Assembly (NCBI RefSeq): GCF_900129215.1
Contig: NZ_FQUQ01000001.1
Location: forward strand, 434,001-498,000
Direction: 5' to 3'
DNA: 64,000 nucleotides
DNA from: Pedobacter caeni
Lineage (GTDB): Bacteria; Bacteroidota; Bacteroidia; Sphingobacteriales; Sphingobacteriaceae
Shown here: piece after piece, positions 27,415-38,486 of the stretch
Layout: each line of letters opens with the position of its first letter
How positions within the stretch are numbered: the stretch's first letter is position 1
Notes under the pieces: generated by a model
The model's input: the letters and a program-made list of their open reading frames with translations, nothing else
Told to the model about the DNA's origin: nothing
The model's database searches: none
Position numbers and translations under genes: made by a program

Positions 27415-28568
27415 CTGGTTTTTATCAATTTTAAACTGCGGTTCAATAAAGCCAGCGCAAATGCTTTTTTTTGTAAGGTTCTGAAAATCTGTATTTCCTC
27501 CATCAAAGTCGTTTCATTATCAAGGAATTTCAATATCTGTACGGGATTATTTTTTTTGAACATGGTCGAAAAAATTTCTTCACCTGAAAGGCGTCTGCTA
27601 CTGAGTAAATGAAGGAGTGTAGCATCATAGGTATCAAACCTTTTTGGCGAAATAGCTGAAATATGAGGGTTGCCGGATTTCAGCAGTTGCTCAACAATCG
27701 CAGCGGTATGTTTCTGTATAAAACGAAAGGTATAACCAGTGGATCCTTTGGTAAATCCTCCTGCAGTTCCAAGATAAATGATGCGGTTTTCCTGTTGTTT
27801 CAGGGGATGATCAGACATAGGGATTACCCCTTTTTCCTGTTCTTTAATGCAGTAATCTTGGCAATTTAGCTGTTCCCGGATGTATTGCTTCAGGGCAGCT
27901 GTATAACGCTCTGCGGGTAATTCATTCTCAGAAAAAACGGTGTATTCGACTAAAGCAAGGTTTGCACTTAACGGAAGTACGTAGATAAAAGATGTTCCTC
28001 CCTGCTGAACCGTATTAAAGTCCATTAGTATTGCACGGTCAGGATCAAATACAGGCAATTTGGTTTCTATGGTCCAACCCTCGAAATGTTGCAGCAGATA
28101 TTGGTAACGATCTGGTCTTTTTTCCTGGATTTGTGGAATGCTGGAGAATACATAATCAGTGCTGAAAGTCTCTCCGTCAATGACTACAAATGCCTGTTCT
28201 TTCTCAGTGTATATTTTTTCTACATTTCCCTGGATGATGCTGACCTGGTTATTCTCTGATAATTGTTGTTCCGTATGTGCATAGAAGTCAGCCGCCCGAA
28301 TCATCTTATATTGATAGGGGCAGATGTTCAGTTGCTCATTTACAGCGGGACTGAAAAAGGATAAATGATTCCATTTTCTATACACAGCGGGTTCAAATAC
28401 ATCCGGATGTTTTTCCCAAAAACACCATGTCTTGTCATTTTCTTTTTTACTGACTTTATCTACAAGCAATACCTGCTTGTTTGATGTTTTAAGATAAGAT
28501 AACATGCGCACAGCCAGGCTTCGGCCTGAACATCCTCCTCCGGCAATGATGTAGTCAAAGTGTTTCAT
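27411..28568 (-). CDS. crtY: Lycopene beta-cyclase
   Basis: The 385-aa flavoprotein converts lycopene to beta-carotene at the membrane. The N-terminal dinucleotide fold reads DYIIAGGGCSGRSLAVRML (residues 4-22). Later come DKTWCFWEKHPDVF, FSSIPQIQ, VQQGGTSFIYVLP, the family motif IPMSDHPL (about 235) and GTAGGFTKGSTGYTF (about 255-270), which identify the CrtY-type cyclases. Last gene of the carotenoid operon; its start overlaps the crtZ stop by 4 nt. Confidence 0.93.
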   Translation of the reverse strand: MKHFDYIIAGGGCSGRSLAVRMLSYLKTSNKQVLLVDKVSKKENDKTWCFWEKHPDVFEPAVYRKWNHLSFFSPAVNEQLNICPYQYKMIRAADFYAHTEQQLSENNQVSIIQGNVEKIYTEKEQAFVVIDGETFSTDYVFSSIPQIQEKRPDRYQYLLQHFEGWTIETKLPVFDPDRAILMDFNTVQQGGTSFIYVLPLSANLALVEYTVFSENELPAERYTAALKQYIREQLNCQDYCIKEQEKGVIPMSDHPLKQQENRIIYLGTAGGFTKGSTGYTFRFIQKHTAAIVEQLLKSGNPHISAISPKRFDTYDATLLHLLSSRRLSGEEIFSTMFKKNNPVQILKFLDNETTLMEEIQIFRTLQKKAFALALLNRSLKLIKTS

Positions 28569-29032
28569 GCCTGTTTTTTTTGAGATTGCTGCCAGTATTT
28601 CCGAGCTGCAAACAACATTCCGAACGATTCACCATCATGCCTGTCCAGGTGTTTATGATGCATTTTATGAGCTCTTTTAATCGTTTTTATGTACTTGTTA
28701 TTGCTTCTTGAAAACCATTTAAATCGTTGATGGATCACTACGTCATGTATCATAAAATAGGCGATGCCATACAGTAAGATTCCAAGCCCGATATAAAATA
28801 GCCAATTGAATCCTTCTCTTGCCCCAAAAAAGAAAAGAAGGATACTGGGAGTAGCAAATATCAAAAAAAAGAAATCGTTTTTTTCAAAGAAATGAGGCTT
28901 TTTCTGGTGGTGATCTTTGTGCAATACCCAGAGCAGACCATGCATTATAAATTTATGTGTAAACCATGCCACACCTTCCATGAAGATAAAAGTACCTGTT
29001 GTGATCAGAAAATAGATAATCCAGTTATTCAT
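28565..29032 (-). CDS. crtZ: Beta-carotene hydroxylase
   Basis: The 155-aa membrane di-iron hydroxylase adds 3-hydroxyl groups to beta-carotene, giving zeaxanthin. The histidine ligand clusters of the fatty-acid-hydroxylase superfamily are complete: HKFIMHG, LHKDHH, FMIHDVVIHQRF and HKMHHKHLDRHDGESFG. About four membrane segments surround them. I use the ATG at 29032 (MNNWIIYF); this overlaps the idi stop by 8 nt, while the upstream in-frame start would overlap much further. Confidence 0.93.
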   Translation of the reverse strand: MNNWIIYFLITTGTFIFMEGVAWFTHKFIMHGLLWVLHKDHHQKKPHFFEKNDFFFLIFATPSILLFFFGAREGFNWLFYIGLGILLYGIAYFMIHDVVIHQRFKWFSRSNNKYIKTIKRAHKMHHKHLDRHDGESFGMLFAARKYWQQSQKKQA

Positions 29033-29558
29033 TGGTCTGCTCCTTTTTGTGATGAACAATTACTTCTTTAAAACATATTTTTAGCCATTCTGTATATTTT
29101 TCCTCCTCATGAATCAGGTTGTTCTGCAGTTTTTCCATGTTGATATAACTGAATGCAGCAACTTCTACCGGATTGGGTTGAGGTATCACATCTGATACCC
29201 CAAAATAAACATGATCATATTCATTTTCTGTCAGGCCATTTTCAAATTCAGCAAGATACGAAAAGCTGAAAACAGGATGTATCTCGCATTCCATTCCCAT
29301 TTCTTCTTTTAACCGTCTTTTTGCGGCTGCGATGGTCTCTTCACCAGGTCTGGGATGACTACAGCAGGTATTTGTCCATTTTCCTGCAGAATGGTACTTA
29401 TCAAAAGCCCGCTGCTGCAGTAAAAGTTCCCCTGCCCGGTTAAAGATAAAAATACTAAAAGCCCGGTGAAGTTTGCCTTCAATATGCGCCTGAAGTTTAG
29501 GCATGGTTCCTAAAAACCGATCGCTGTGGTCTACAAGTATTACTTCTTCTTCAATCAT
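29025..29558 (-). CDS. idi: Isopentenyl-diphosphate delta-isomerase, type I
   Basis: The 177-aa Nudix-fold enzyme interconverts IPP and DMAPP to feed prenyl chain synthesis. DHSDRFLGTMPKLQAH, the catalytic CCSHPRPGE segment (with Cys near residue 68) and the Nudix-like RRLKEEMGM plus ENEYDHVYFG are diagnostic. The ATG at 29558 overlaps the stop of the preceding gene as ATGA. Its presence inside the carotenoid operon fits supply of precursor for pigment synthesis. A GGPP synthase gene (crtE) is not in the window. Confidence 0.93.
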   Translation of the reverse strand: MIEEEVILVDHSDRFLGTMPKLQAHIEGKLHRAFSIFIFNRAGELLLQQRAFDKYHSAGKWTNTCCSHPRPGEETIAAAKRRLKEEMGMECEIHPVFSFSYLAEFENGLTENEYDHVYFGVSDVIPQPNPVEVAAFSYINMEKLQNNLIHEEEKYTEWLKICFKEVIVHHKKEQTNE

Positions 29559-30055
29559 ATGGCTAACCCTTTCTTTTCCTCTTCGGAGCAATAGCTGGAA
29601 GCAGATAAATATTTTAAGATATCCTGCTTCAATTTTTTATCTTTTATTGCTTTTACATTGCTCAACAGGTGTTTTTTGTCTTTTATGATGTCATCATTAT
29701 AGTTAAGGAATCCAGGAAGATTGGTTTGAATGGCAAACCTCAAAAATCGGATTTCCATATTGTCAGGGTCCTTTTTTACTGCTTCTTCGATCAGAACTTT
29801 TCCTTTTTTAAACCTTTTGAATTTATTGACCGGATTAAATCCATACCTGCAACGCATCATCTCTGCAACTCCTTTATAACAGATCAAAACTGGCGGAGAG
29901 GAGGGGCCTATGACAGAAAGGATCTTTAAAAGCTGGTCTGCAGCCGCTTTACTGTGTGCAGCAGCTTCGAACAGACTTTTCACTTCCCGGAGTTCCGGTT
30001 CTGCCGGATAGGTTTTTATTGCAAACAACAGGAGGAAAATGGCTGCTATTTTCAT
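29555..30055 (-). CDS. Exported protein of unknown function inside the carotenoid operon
   Basis: The 166-aa protein has an N-terminal signal-like helix (MKIAAIFLLLFAIKTYPAEP). A helical body follows with LICYKGVAEMMRCRYGFNPV, KFKRFKKGKVLIEEAVKKDPD and DNMEIRFLRFAIQTNLPGF, the last reminiscent of TPR-like helical hairpins. It overlaps both crtB upstream and idi downstream by 4 nt, so it is translationally coupled to pigment enzymes and unlikely to be a chance insertion. I know no enzymatic motif in it. It may help assembly or localisation of the pigment enzymes; this is speculation. Confidence 0.65.
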   Translation of the reverse strand: MKIAAIFLLLFAIKTYPAEPELREVKSLFEAAAHSKAAADQLLKILSVIGPSSPPVLICYKGVAEMMRCRYGFNPVNKFKRFKKGKVLIEEAVKKDPDNMEIRFLRFAIQTNLPGFLNYNDDIIKDKKHLLSNVKAIKDKKLKQDILKYLSASSYCSEEEKKGLAI

Positions 30056-30888
30056 ATGGTGTTTGTTTTGTAGCGGATGATAGAGTCAAACATCAACCCG
30101 AACTTATGGGCATTGGAAATTCTGATCCTTTGGGTCATCACTTTCTCAGCCGTACTGTTTTTTATCTTATTGAACAGCTTTTTGTAATACACATAGGCCA
30201 GGTAAACTCCATTTTTAGAGGAGGCAGGCAACTCCCTGATGCCAATCAGTGCGAGTTTGAATTCTGTCTCTATTTCCTCTTCTATCTGTTTTTTTTCGAT
30301 GTTGGAGAACTTAGATAAGTTCACATTTGGAAAATAAGTACGGTTCAGTGTATAAAAGTCTGCATTTACATCTCTCAGAAAATTCACCTTTTGAAAGGCT
30401 GAGCCCAACTTCATCGCTGAATCTTTTAGTTTTTCGTATTGTGTTTGATCTCCTTCAGTAAAGACCTGCAGGCACATTAATCCCACTACCTGTGCGGATC
30501 CCAGAATGTATTGATCGTATTTTTCAGGGGTGTATAGTTCTTGCTTAAGATCCATTTCCATACTTTGAAGAAACAATTCTATCAGATCTTTGTCTATTTG
30601 ATATTTATTCACGACTTCCTGAAAGGAGTTGAGTATGGGATTGAGGCTGATCCCTTCTTCAATGGCCTCATAGCAGTCTCTTTTAAACTTAGCGAGTAAA
30701 GTGATTTTGTTATAGTCATGAAAGCTATCCACGATTTCATCCGCCAGCCTTACGAACCCATATATGGCATAGATAGGATGGCGAAGCTTTTCGTCTAAAA
30801 AATAAATACCCAATGAAAAGCTTGTGCTGTACCGTTTGGTAATCATTTCGCTGCATGCAGCTGATAGTTTATCAAATATCTCTTTCAT
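30052..30888 (-). CDS. crtB: Phytoene synthase
   Basis: The 278-aa enzyme condenses two GGPP molecules to phytoene, the first committed carotenoid step. YSTSFSLGIYFL near the start, the first Asp-rich motif RLADEIVDSF (about 47-56) and the second motif FLRDVNADFY (about 165-175) match trans-isoprenyl diphosphate head-to-head synthases. It starts 4 nt inside the end of crtI and overlaps the next gene by 4 nt. Confidence 0.94.
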   Translation of the reverse strand: MKEIFDKLSAACSEMITKRYSTSFSLGIYFLDEKLRHPIYAIYGFVRLADEIVDSFHDYNKITLLAKFKRDCYEAIEEGISLNPILNSFQEVVNKYQIDKDLIELFLQSMEMDLKQELYTPEKYDQYILGSAQVVGLMCLQVFTEGDQTQYEKLKDSAMKLGSAFQKVNFLRDVNADFYTLNRTYFPNVNLSKFSNIEKKQIEEEIETEFKLALIGIRELPASSKNGVYLAYVYYKKLFNKIKNSTAEKVMTQRIRISNAHKFGLMFDSIIRYKTNTI

Positions 30889-32390
30889 CGTTGTTTATTT
30901 AAGTGCTTTATGAGTTGTTGAGCGGCTATATTTCCTGAGATGATTGAAGGTGGAACTCCAGGACCCGGAACAGTAAGTTGTCCGGCGTAGAATAAGTTGT
31001 CTATTTTCTTGTTTTTTAAGGAGGGTTTCAGGTTTGCCGTCTGCATCAGTGTGTTGGCCAGTCCGTAGGCATTCCCTTTATAGGAATTATAATCTGCAAC
31101 GAAATCACTTACGCAATAACTTTTCTTATAATCAAGTTGTTCCCGTATAGCAGTGTCTGTGTATGCCTCAAGCCTGTCCATGATCAGACTGAAATATTCT
31201 TCCCGGATGGCTTCAGGATCTTCAAGGTCTGTTGCAAGAGGCATGAGAATAAATAAATTTTCGTGTCCGGCTGGTGCAACAGAAGGGTCGGTGATACTCG
31301 GACAACATACATAGAATAACGGTTTTGTGGGCCATTTTGCATCTTTGTAGATTTCCTGCGAATGTTGTTTCAAATCTTCATCAAAGAATAAGGTATGGTG
31401 ATTTAAGCCACTTATTTTAGTTTTTACGCCCAGATAAAAGATGAGACAGGAGGGAGCAAGAACCCTGTTGTTCCAATATTTTTCTGAATAATTCCTGTAG
31501 GTCAGATCTAAAAGTTTCTCTTCTACGTGATGGTAGTCGGCAGCAGCAATAATGCCTGCGTACTCCAGCGTTCCTTTTGTTGAACTAAGGTTAATGACGC
31601 GTTTTCCCTGTACATCGAGAGCCGTTACGGCGGCATTGGTGTGAAATTTTACACCTTGTCTTTCTGCGACATCCTTCATGGCCTGAATCACTTTGCCAAA
31701 GCCACCCTTGGGATACCATGTGCCTAGTTTGAGTCCCGCATAGTTCATCAGGCTGTATAATGCCGGTGTATCTTCGGGCATGGCACCAAGAAATAGTACG
31801 GGGAATTCCATTAAGGCAATGAGCCTGGGATCTTTAAAGTATTTTTTTACATGTGCACTAAAGGAGGTAAAAACCTGTAATTTAAACAGACCCTTTACCA
31901 GCTCTGCATCTGCAAATTCAAGCAAAGACAATCCTGGTTTGTAGACAAGCTTCCCGATTCCTATCCTGTACTTATATTCGGCTTCAGTTAAAAAACGTCT
32001 CAATTGAGCTGAACTTCCACTTTCTATAGATTCAAACAACAAACATAGTTCTTCAAAATCAGCAGGAATGTTTAACACATCATCAGCACCGAAAACTACA
32101 CTGAACCCCGGGTCGAGCAATTGCAGCTCATAAAAATCTTCGGTTTTATAGCCAAAATCATTAAAAAACTGCTCGAATACGCCGGGCATCCAATACCAGC
32201 TCGGCCCCATATCAAACACATAACCATTGATGGTTCTGAGTTGACGGGCCCTTCCGCCGATATCAGAATTTTTCTCATAGACGTCAACGCTGTAGCCTTG
32301 TTTTGCGAGATAAGCTGCAGCACTGATTCCTGCAAATCCTGAACCGATTACCGCTATTGCGAGTCCTTCTTTTTTCTGATGATCCGACAT
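30885..32390 (-). CDS. crtI: Phytoene desaturase
   Basis: The 501-aa FAD-dependent desaturase converts phytoene to lycopene. It has the N-terminal FAD fold AVIGSGFAGISAAAYLAKQG (about 13-32), DVYEKNSDIGGRA, FDMGPSWYWMP and the C-terminal GPGVPPSIISGNIAAQQL, which is the CrtI signature. It follows the MarR gene by 8 nt and is coupled to crtB. With crtB, crtY and crtZ it gives a complete route from GGPP to zeaxanthin. Confidence 0.95.
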   Translation of the reverse strand: MSDHQKKEGLAIAVIGSGFAGISAAAYLAKQGYSVDVYEKNSDIGGRARQLRTINGYVFDMGPSWYWMPGVFEQFFNDFGYKTEDFYELQLLDPGFSVVFGADDVLNIPADFEELCLLFESIESGSSAQLRRFLTEAEYKYRIGIGKLVYKPGLSLLEFADAELVKGLFKLQVFTSFSAHVKKYFKDPRLIALMEFPVLFLGAMPEDTPALYSLMNYAGLKLGTWYPKGGFGKVIQAMKDVAERQGVKFHTNAAVTALDVQGKRVINLSSTKGTLEYAGIIAAADYHHVEEKLLDLTYRNYSEKYWNNRVLAPSCLIFYLGVKTKISGLNHHTLFFDEDLKQHSQEIYKDAKWPTKPLFYVCCPSITDPSVAPAGHENLFILMPLATDLEDPEAIREEYFSLIMDRLEAYTDTAIREQLDYKKSYCVSDFVADYNSYKGNAYGLANTLMQTANLKPSLKNKKIDNLFYAGQLTVPGPGVPPSIISGNIAAQQLIKHLNKQR

Positions 32391-32398
32391 ACAGGTTG

Positions 32399-33013
32399 CT
32401 ATAGTTGCCCTCTTGTTTTTACCTCATGAAAATTTTCAAGTTTTGTAAGCAACCTGATCAAATCCATTTTCTCCTGATGGGATAATGGTTCTGTCACCTT
32501 CATTGAAGCGATTCTTATATTTTGCATACTTTCATTTAGCAGCTGAGTTCCTTTTGAGGTGATGTGAATCATTCTGTTTCTCTTATCACTGTCTAATGCT
32601 GCCTGTTCTACCAATCCATTACTGATTAGCCTGTTGACGATTTGCATTCCTGCTGATTTTTCATGAATATTTAATCTTATCAGCGCCGTTTTCGTCATAC
32701 TCCCAAACGAAACCAAACTGATTAAATAGATAAATTCATCAGGTGTGGAAAAAGAGGTATTGGCTATCGCGGCCTTGGCATGCAATCTGGCATATTTATA
32801 AAGATGAACCAGGGAGGTATTGATGACACTATCCGCTGAACGTCCGTTTACCTTTCCATCCCATTCGGGTTCCGGAAGTGCAGGGCGACCTTTTTTTTGG
32901 TAATATTCATTTAACCATTGTCCAAATAAATAAGGATCCTGCTGATGGTGATCAGATTCCTGTTCATAAATTTTAATCAGATCGATGACCTCAATTATTA
33001 AATCGTAATACAT
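32399..33013 (-). CDS. MarR-family regulator heading the carotenoid operon
   Basis: The 204-aa protein has a MarR winged-helix domain in its second half (about 85-195): LVSFGSMTKTALIRLNIHEK, AGMQIVNRLISNGLVEQ, DSDKRNRMIHITSKGTQLL. The N-terminal 80 residues are an extra region, longer than in typical 140-150-aa MarR proteins. It is the first gene of the unit, 8 nt before crtI. An inverted repeat overlapping its promoter suggests autoregulation and control of pigment synthesis. The ligand is unknown. Confidence 0.85.
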   Translation of the reverse strand: MYYDLIIEVIDLIKIYEQESDHHQQDPYLFGQWLNEYYQKKGRPALPEPEWDGKVNGRSADSVINTSLVHLYKYARLHAKAAIANTSFSTPDEFIYLISLVSFGSMTKTALIRLNIHEKSAGMQIVNRLISNGLVEQAALDSDKRNRMIHITSKGTQLLNESMQNIRIASMKVTEPLSHQEKMDLIRLLTKLENFHEVKTRGQL

Positions 33014-33032
33014 ATTATCAGTTTATTATGTG

Positions 33033-33068
33033 CAAATATATACTATTAATGTGCTTTATTACATTAAT
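33033..33068 (-). promoter_or_regulatory. Probable MarR-crt promoter with overlapping operator
   Basis: On the minus strand TATATTTG (complement of 33033-33040) matches the -7 element TAnnTTTG, about 20 nt before the MarR start codon. Immediately upstream a perfect 8-bp inverted repeat, ATTAATGT (33045-33052) and ACATTAAT (33061-33068), covers the -33 position. A regulator bound there would block RNA polymerase, as in autoregulated MarR genes. Confidence 0.6.
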
Positions 33069-33244
33069 TTTTTAAATAATAGCTTTTTATTGAGGATTAA
33101 AAGTACAAAATAATACTTTTGTCTGAGTGATGCTGTAGCAACTAATGGATAACGTTAGGTGGTATGAGATTGGAAATTAGTAAAAGGCTGTATTGAGGTG
33201 CAGTTTTTGCGGACAGTTATTTTGAATAATTGACGAATCGCAAA

Positions 33245-34015
33245 ATGAAGATAGCAACATATAATGTAAACGGAGTCAATGGCCGCCTGCCAGTATTATT
33301 GCGGTGGTTAAAGGAAGCGAAACCTGATGTCGTATGCTTGCAGGAGCTGAAAGCCCCACAAGAAAAATTTCCGTTGGAAGCGATAAATGAAGCTGGTTAT
33401 CAGGCGATCTGGCATGGGCAAAAGAGCTGGAACGGAGTAGCCATCCTTTCTGCAGGCGCAGAGTTGAAGGAAGTCCGCCGGGACCTGCCAGGTGATGCTG
33501 AAGATCTCCAAAGCAGGTATATTGAGGCAATTGTGAATGATATGGTGATTGGTTGTCTTTATCTTCCTAATGGAAACCCATACCCCGGACCGAAATTTGA
33601 TTATAAGCTGGGTTGGTTTAAACGCTTTTCTGAGCATGCTAAAAAGTTGCTGGATAAAGGTGTTCCGGCTATCCTCACCGGAGATTTTAATGTGATGCCA
33701 ACGGAAAAGGATGTGTATAAACCAGAACGCTGGATCAACGACGCATTGTTTAGGGAAGAAGTACGGGAAGCTTATAAGCTCCTGGTTGATCAGGGATGGA
33801 CAGATGCCATCCGGAAGCTATATCCTGAAGAAACCATTTATACCTTTTGGGACTATTTTCGTAATGCCTATGGCCGTGATGCCGGCCTTCGTATCGATCA
33901 CTTTCTTTTAAGCCCTCAAATTGAGAAAAGATTGATCGGCGCAGGGGTAAACAGGGAGGTAAGAGGATGGGAAAAGACAAGTGACCATGCGCCGGTCTGG
34001 ATAGAGATTAAGTAA
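33245..34015 (+). CDS. xth: Exodeoxyribonuclease III (AP endonuclease)
   Basis: The 256-aa enzyme of the ExoIII/APE1 family cleaves at abasic sites in base-excision repair. The core motifs are MKIATYNVNGVNGR, VVCLQELKAP (metal-binding Glu), SWNGVAILS, GDFNVMPTEKD (Asp/Asn) and TSDHAPVWIEI (Asp-His pair at the end). I start at the ATG at 33245; the ORF extends 15 nt further to a TTG that adds nothing conserved. The gene is monocistronic. Confidence 0.95.
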   Translation: MKIATYNVNGVNGRLPVLLRWLKEAKPDVVCLQELKAPQEKFPLEAINEAGYQAIWHGQKSWNGVAILSAGAELKEVRRDLPGDAEDLQSRYIEAIVNDMVIGCLYLPNGNPYPGPKFDYKLGWFKRFSEHAKKLLDKGVPAILTGDFNVMPTEKDVYKPERWINDALFREEVREAYKLLVDQGWTDAIRKLYPEETIYTFWDYFRNAYGRDAGLRIDHFLLSPQIEKRLIGAGVNREVRGWEKTSDHAPVWIEIK

Positions 34016-34196
34016 GGAAATCGTTGCAAAAAAGCAGGGTATCCCGGGTCAAAAAACTTGATTCAGCGGGCTGTTTTTTGTATCTTTGAGCAGCTTCACC
34101 GGAAACTCGGATTTACCTGTAAACCGGCCTTCATTATCTGTTTAATGACCAATATCTGGGCAGAAATTTCTATCTGCAGGGAAGCTTTTTGTTTTT

Positions 34197-35510
34197 ATGA
34201 AAGAAAAAAAATCCCCTTCCTCACCATCGTTTAAAGAAGCAATAAGGTTCTGGTTCAAATTAGGTTGGATAAGTTTCGGAGGAACCTTAGGCCATATCAA
34301 TATTATGCACGATTTTCTGGTTGAAAAAAAGAAATGGATCAGCAGCAGCAGGTTCTTTCATGCACTTAGTTTGTGTATGCTTTTACCCGGACCTGAAGCC
34401 CAACAACTGGCGATATACATCGGATGGAAACTTCATGGTAAAAGAGGAGGGATACTTGCCGGAATATTTTTCATTCTGCCTTCTATGTTTATTCTTCTGG
34501 CATTGAGCTGTATATATGTTACTTATGGGAACCAGAGCTGGATGGATGCCATATTTAGTGGCTTAAAACCAGCAGTTGTGGCCATTATTTTTCATGCCGT
34601 CTGGAGTGTAGGCAGAAAAGCATTACATACCGTTTCGCATTACCTGTTTGCCGGGATTGCCTTTGCAAGTATTTTTTTCTTTGATATTTCCATGCCCTAT
34701 ATTATCCTGGGTACCATCACTGCTGCTTTAATCTTAAGGTATTTCTGGCCTTCATTAGTGTATAAAGGGAAGGCCCTGGAATCTCATGAAATTTTGAATG
34801 AAGAGGAGTATTACATTAATCATAAAACTGAAGGAGGAAAGGACTTCAATGCTAAATTGTTATGGAAACAATGCTCATTATTTATCCTCCTTTGGGTTAT
34901 TCCATTCCTGCTTTTCTATATTTTAAGTCCTGATTTTACCTTCTGGAAGGGCTTAGTGTTGTTTTTTACCCAAACTGCTCTATTTACAATAGGGGGATCT
35001 TATACGGTTTTGCCTTATGTGGCTCAGTTCAGTGTTTCAAAATTTAACTGGTTGAGTAAATCTCAGATGGTAGATGGCTTCGCATTGGCGGAAACCACTC
35101 CCGGACCACTGATTATTGTAGTTTGCTACGTGGGCTTTATGGCAGGTTATAACCATTTCGATGGCTCTTTGCTGATGGGAACTGTCGGACTCCTGGCCAC
35201 CACATTTTACACTTTTTTACCCTCATTTCTTTTCATCTTTGTTGGTGGGCCGATATTAGAGCGTACAAGGGGAAGCCAGGTCATCAGTGATGTACTTGGT
35301 TTTGTAACTGCAGCGGTAGTAGGAGTGATCCTTAACCTGACGTTTTATCTGGGGAAGGATGTGCTCTTTCCTCTGGGCATGATGCTGAACAAAATAGATC
35401 TGATGGCCTTACTATGGGTGGTTATATCCCTGATATTGATTTTTAAATTCCGGCTCAACATTGTCTGGTTAATTTTGCTCAGCATGTTATACGGATGGTT
35501 ACAATACTAG
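34197..35510 (+). CDS. chrA: Chromate transporter, ChrA family, two-domain type
   Basis: The 437-aa membrane protein carries two CHR domains. The first (about 12-185) has LGWISFGGTLGHINIMHD and LLPGPEAQQLAIYIGW; the second (about 235-430) has FTIGGSYTVLPYVAQF and ETTPGPLIIVVCYVGFMAG. Each GG...PGP pattern is typical of ChrA halves. The family exports chromate by antiport, but chromosomal members often have unproven substrates. No regulator or reductase gene is adjacent. A polar loop (about 190-220) joins the halves. Confidence 0.9.
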   Translation: MKEKKSPSSPSFKEAIRFWFKLGWISFGGTLGHINIMHDFLVEKKKWISSSRFFHALSLCMLLPGPEAQQLAIYIGWKLHGKRGGILAGIFFILPSMFILLALSCIYVTYGNQSWMDAIFSGLKPAVVAIIFHAVWSVGRKALHTVSHYLFAGIAFASIFFFDISMPYIILGTITAALILRYFWPSLVYKGKALESHEILNEEEYYINHKTEGGKDFNAKLLWKQCSLFILLWVIPFLLFYILSPDFTFWKGLVLFFTQTALFTIGGSYTVLPYVAQFSVSKFNWLSKSQMVDGFALAETTPGPLIIVVCYVGFMAGYNHFDGSLLMGTVGLLATTFYTFLPSFLFIFVGGPILERTRGSQVISDVLGFVTAAVVGVILNLTFYLGKDVLFPLGMMLNKIDLMALLWVVISLILIFKFRLNIVWLILLSMLYGWLQY

Positions 35511-35616
35511 GAGACCAGGGATGGTATTTTGACAGCCAACAAATCTTTACCATAGTGAGGTGATGAATTTTTCCATTACAGCTCGATGAATAATCAAAAC
35601 ACTTGTGGCCAGGATA

Positions 35617-35943
35617 ATGTTTTCTAAGGTAAATAATAGCGATCACATGCTGGAAACCTATGGACTAAGCGAAGAAAACAGCATTTTACCAATGCTGGAA
35701 GATTTTAAAGATGAAGACGAAATCAGGGAATACTGCTGGAAGGTACTCCGGACCTATCCTGATCTGAAAAAAGAAACCTGGACTGTTGGGTTGGAAGGGG
35801 GTGATTACATTTACAGTTTCGCAGGCAATTATATCTTTATTACTGATGATATCTGGAGCTTTAATCTGATTGCAAAGCAGCCTGTCCTCGAATTACTGGC
35901 AGCGCAGTTGAAGCAGGAGCGTAAAAATTGTATGGATAGATAA
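35617..35943 (+). CDS. Small cytoplasmic protein of unknown function
   Basis: The ATG at 35617 gives 108 aa (MFSKVNNSDHML); a GTG at 35605 would add four residues. The protein is acidic, with a helical first half (LPMLEDFKDEDEIREYCWKV) and a beta-rich middle (DYIYSFAGNYIFIT). No family recognised. It stands alone between chrA and katG. Confidence 0.5.
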   Translation: MFSKVNNSDHMLETYGLSEENSILPMLEDFKDEDEIREYCWKVLRTYPDLKKETWTVGLEGGDYIYSFAGNYIFITDDIWSFNLIAKQPVLELLAAQLKQERKNCMDR

Positions 35944-36062
35944 ATAATAGTTTTTAACTATTTAATATAGATTTAATTGATCATGATTATTGAATTCAAT
36001 ATGTTAAATTTATAATGCATTGCAAACACCTAAACACAAGCAATCATTCATTATAAATTTAA

Positions 36063-38339
<2,277 letters not shown>

Positions 38340-38378
38340 TCTCCAGATCAAAACTTTCGCTCCCAAAGGGCGCAAAAA

Positions 38379-38409
38379 AAACCGAACCCAGGAAAGTTCG
38401 GTTTTTTTT
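38379..38409 (+). terminator. Terminator after katG
   Basis: AACCGAAC and GTTCGGTT pair across an 8-nt loop, flanked by A-rich and T-rich runs (T8 after the stem). It lies 40 nt after the katG stop. Confidence 0.9.
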
Positions 38410-38486
38410 GTTGATGAACAATAGTTGCTGTCTATCCTTGCAAGATGGAAGGACTCGCTTTATCTTAGAGAACAAATTTTAAAAAA

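Noticed and set aside
35989..36000. Palindrome ATTGAATTCAAT upstream of katG as a PerR/OxyR operator
   Set aside because: The arms are short and AT-rich, and no regulator is adjacent. A 12-nt AT palindrome is expected by chance in this region.
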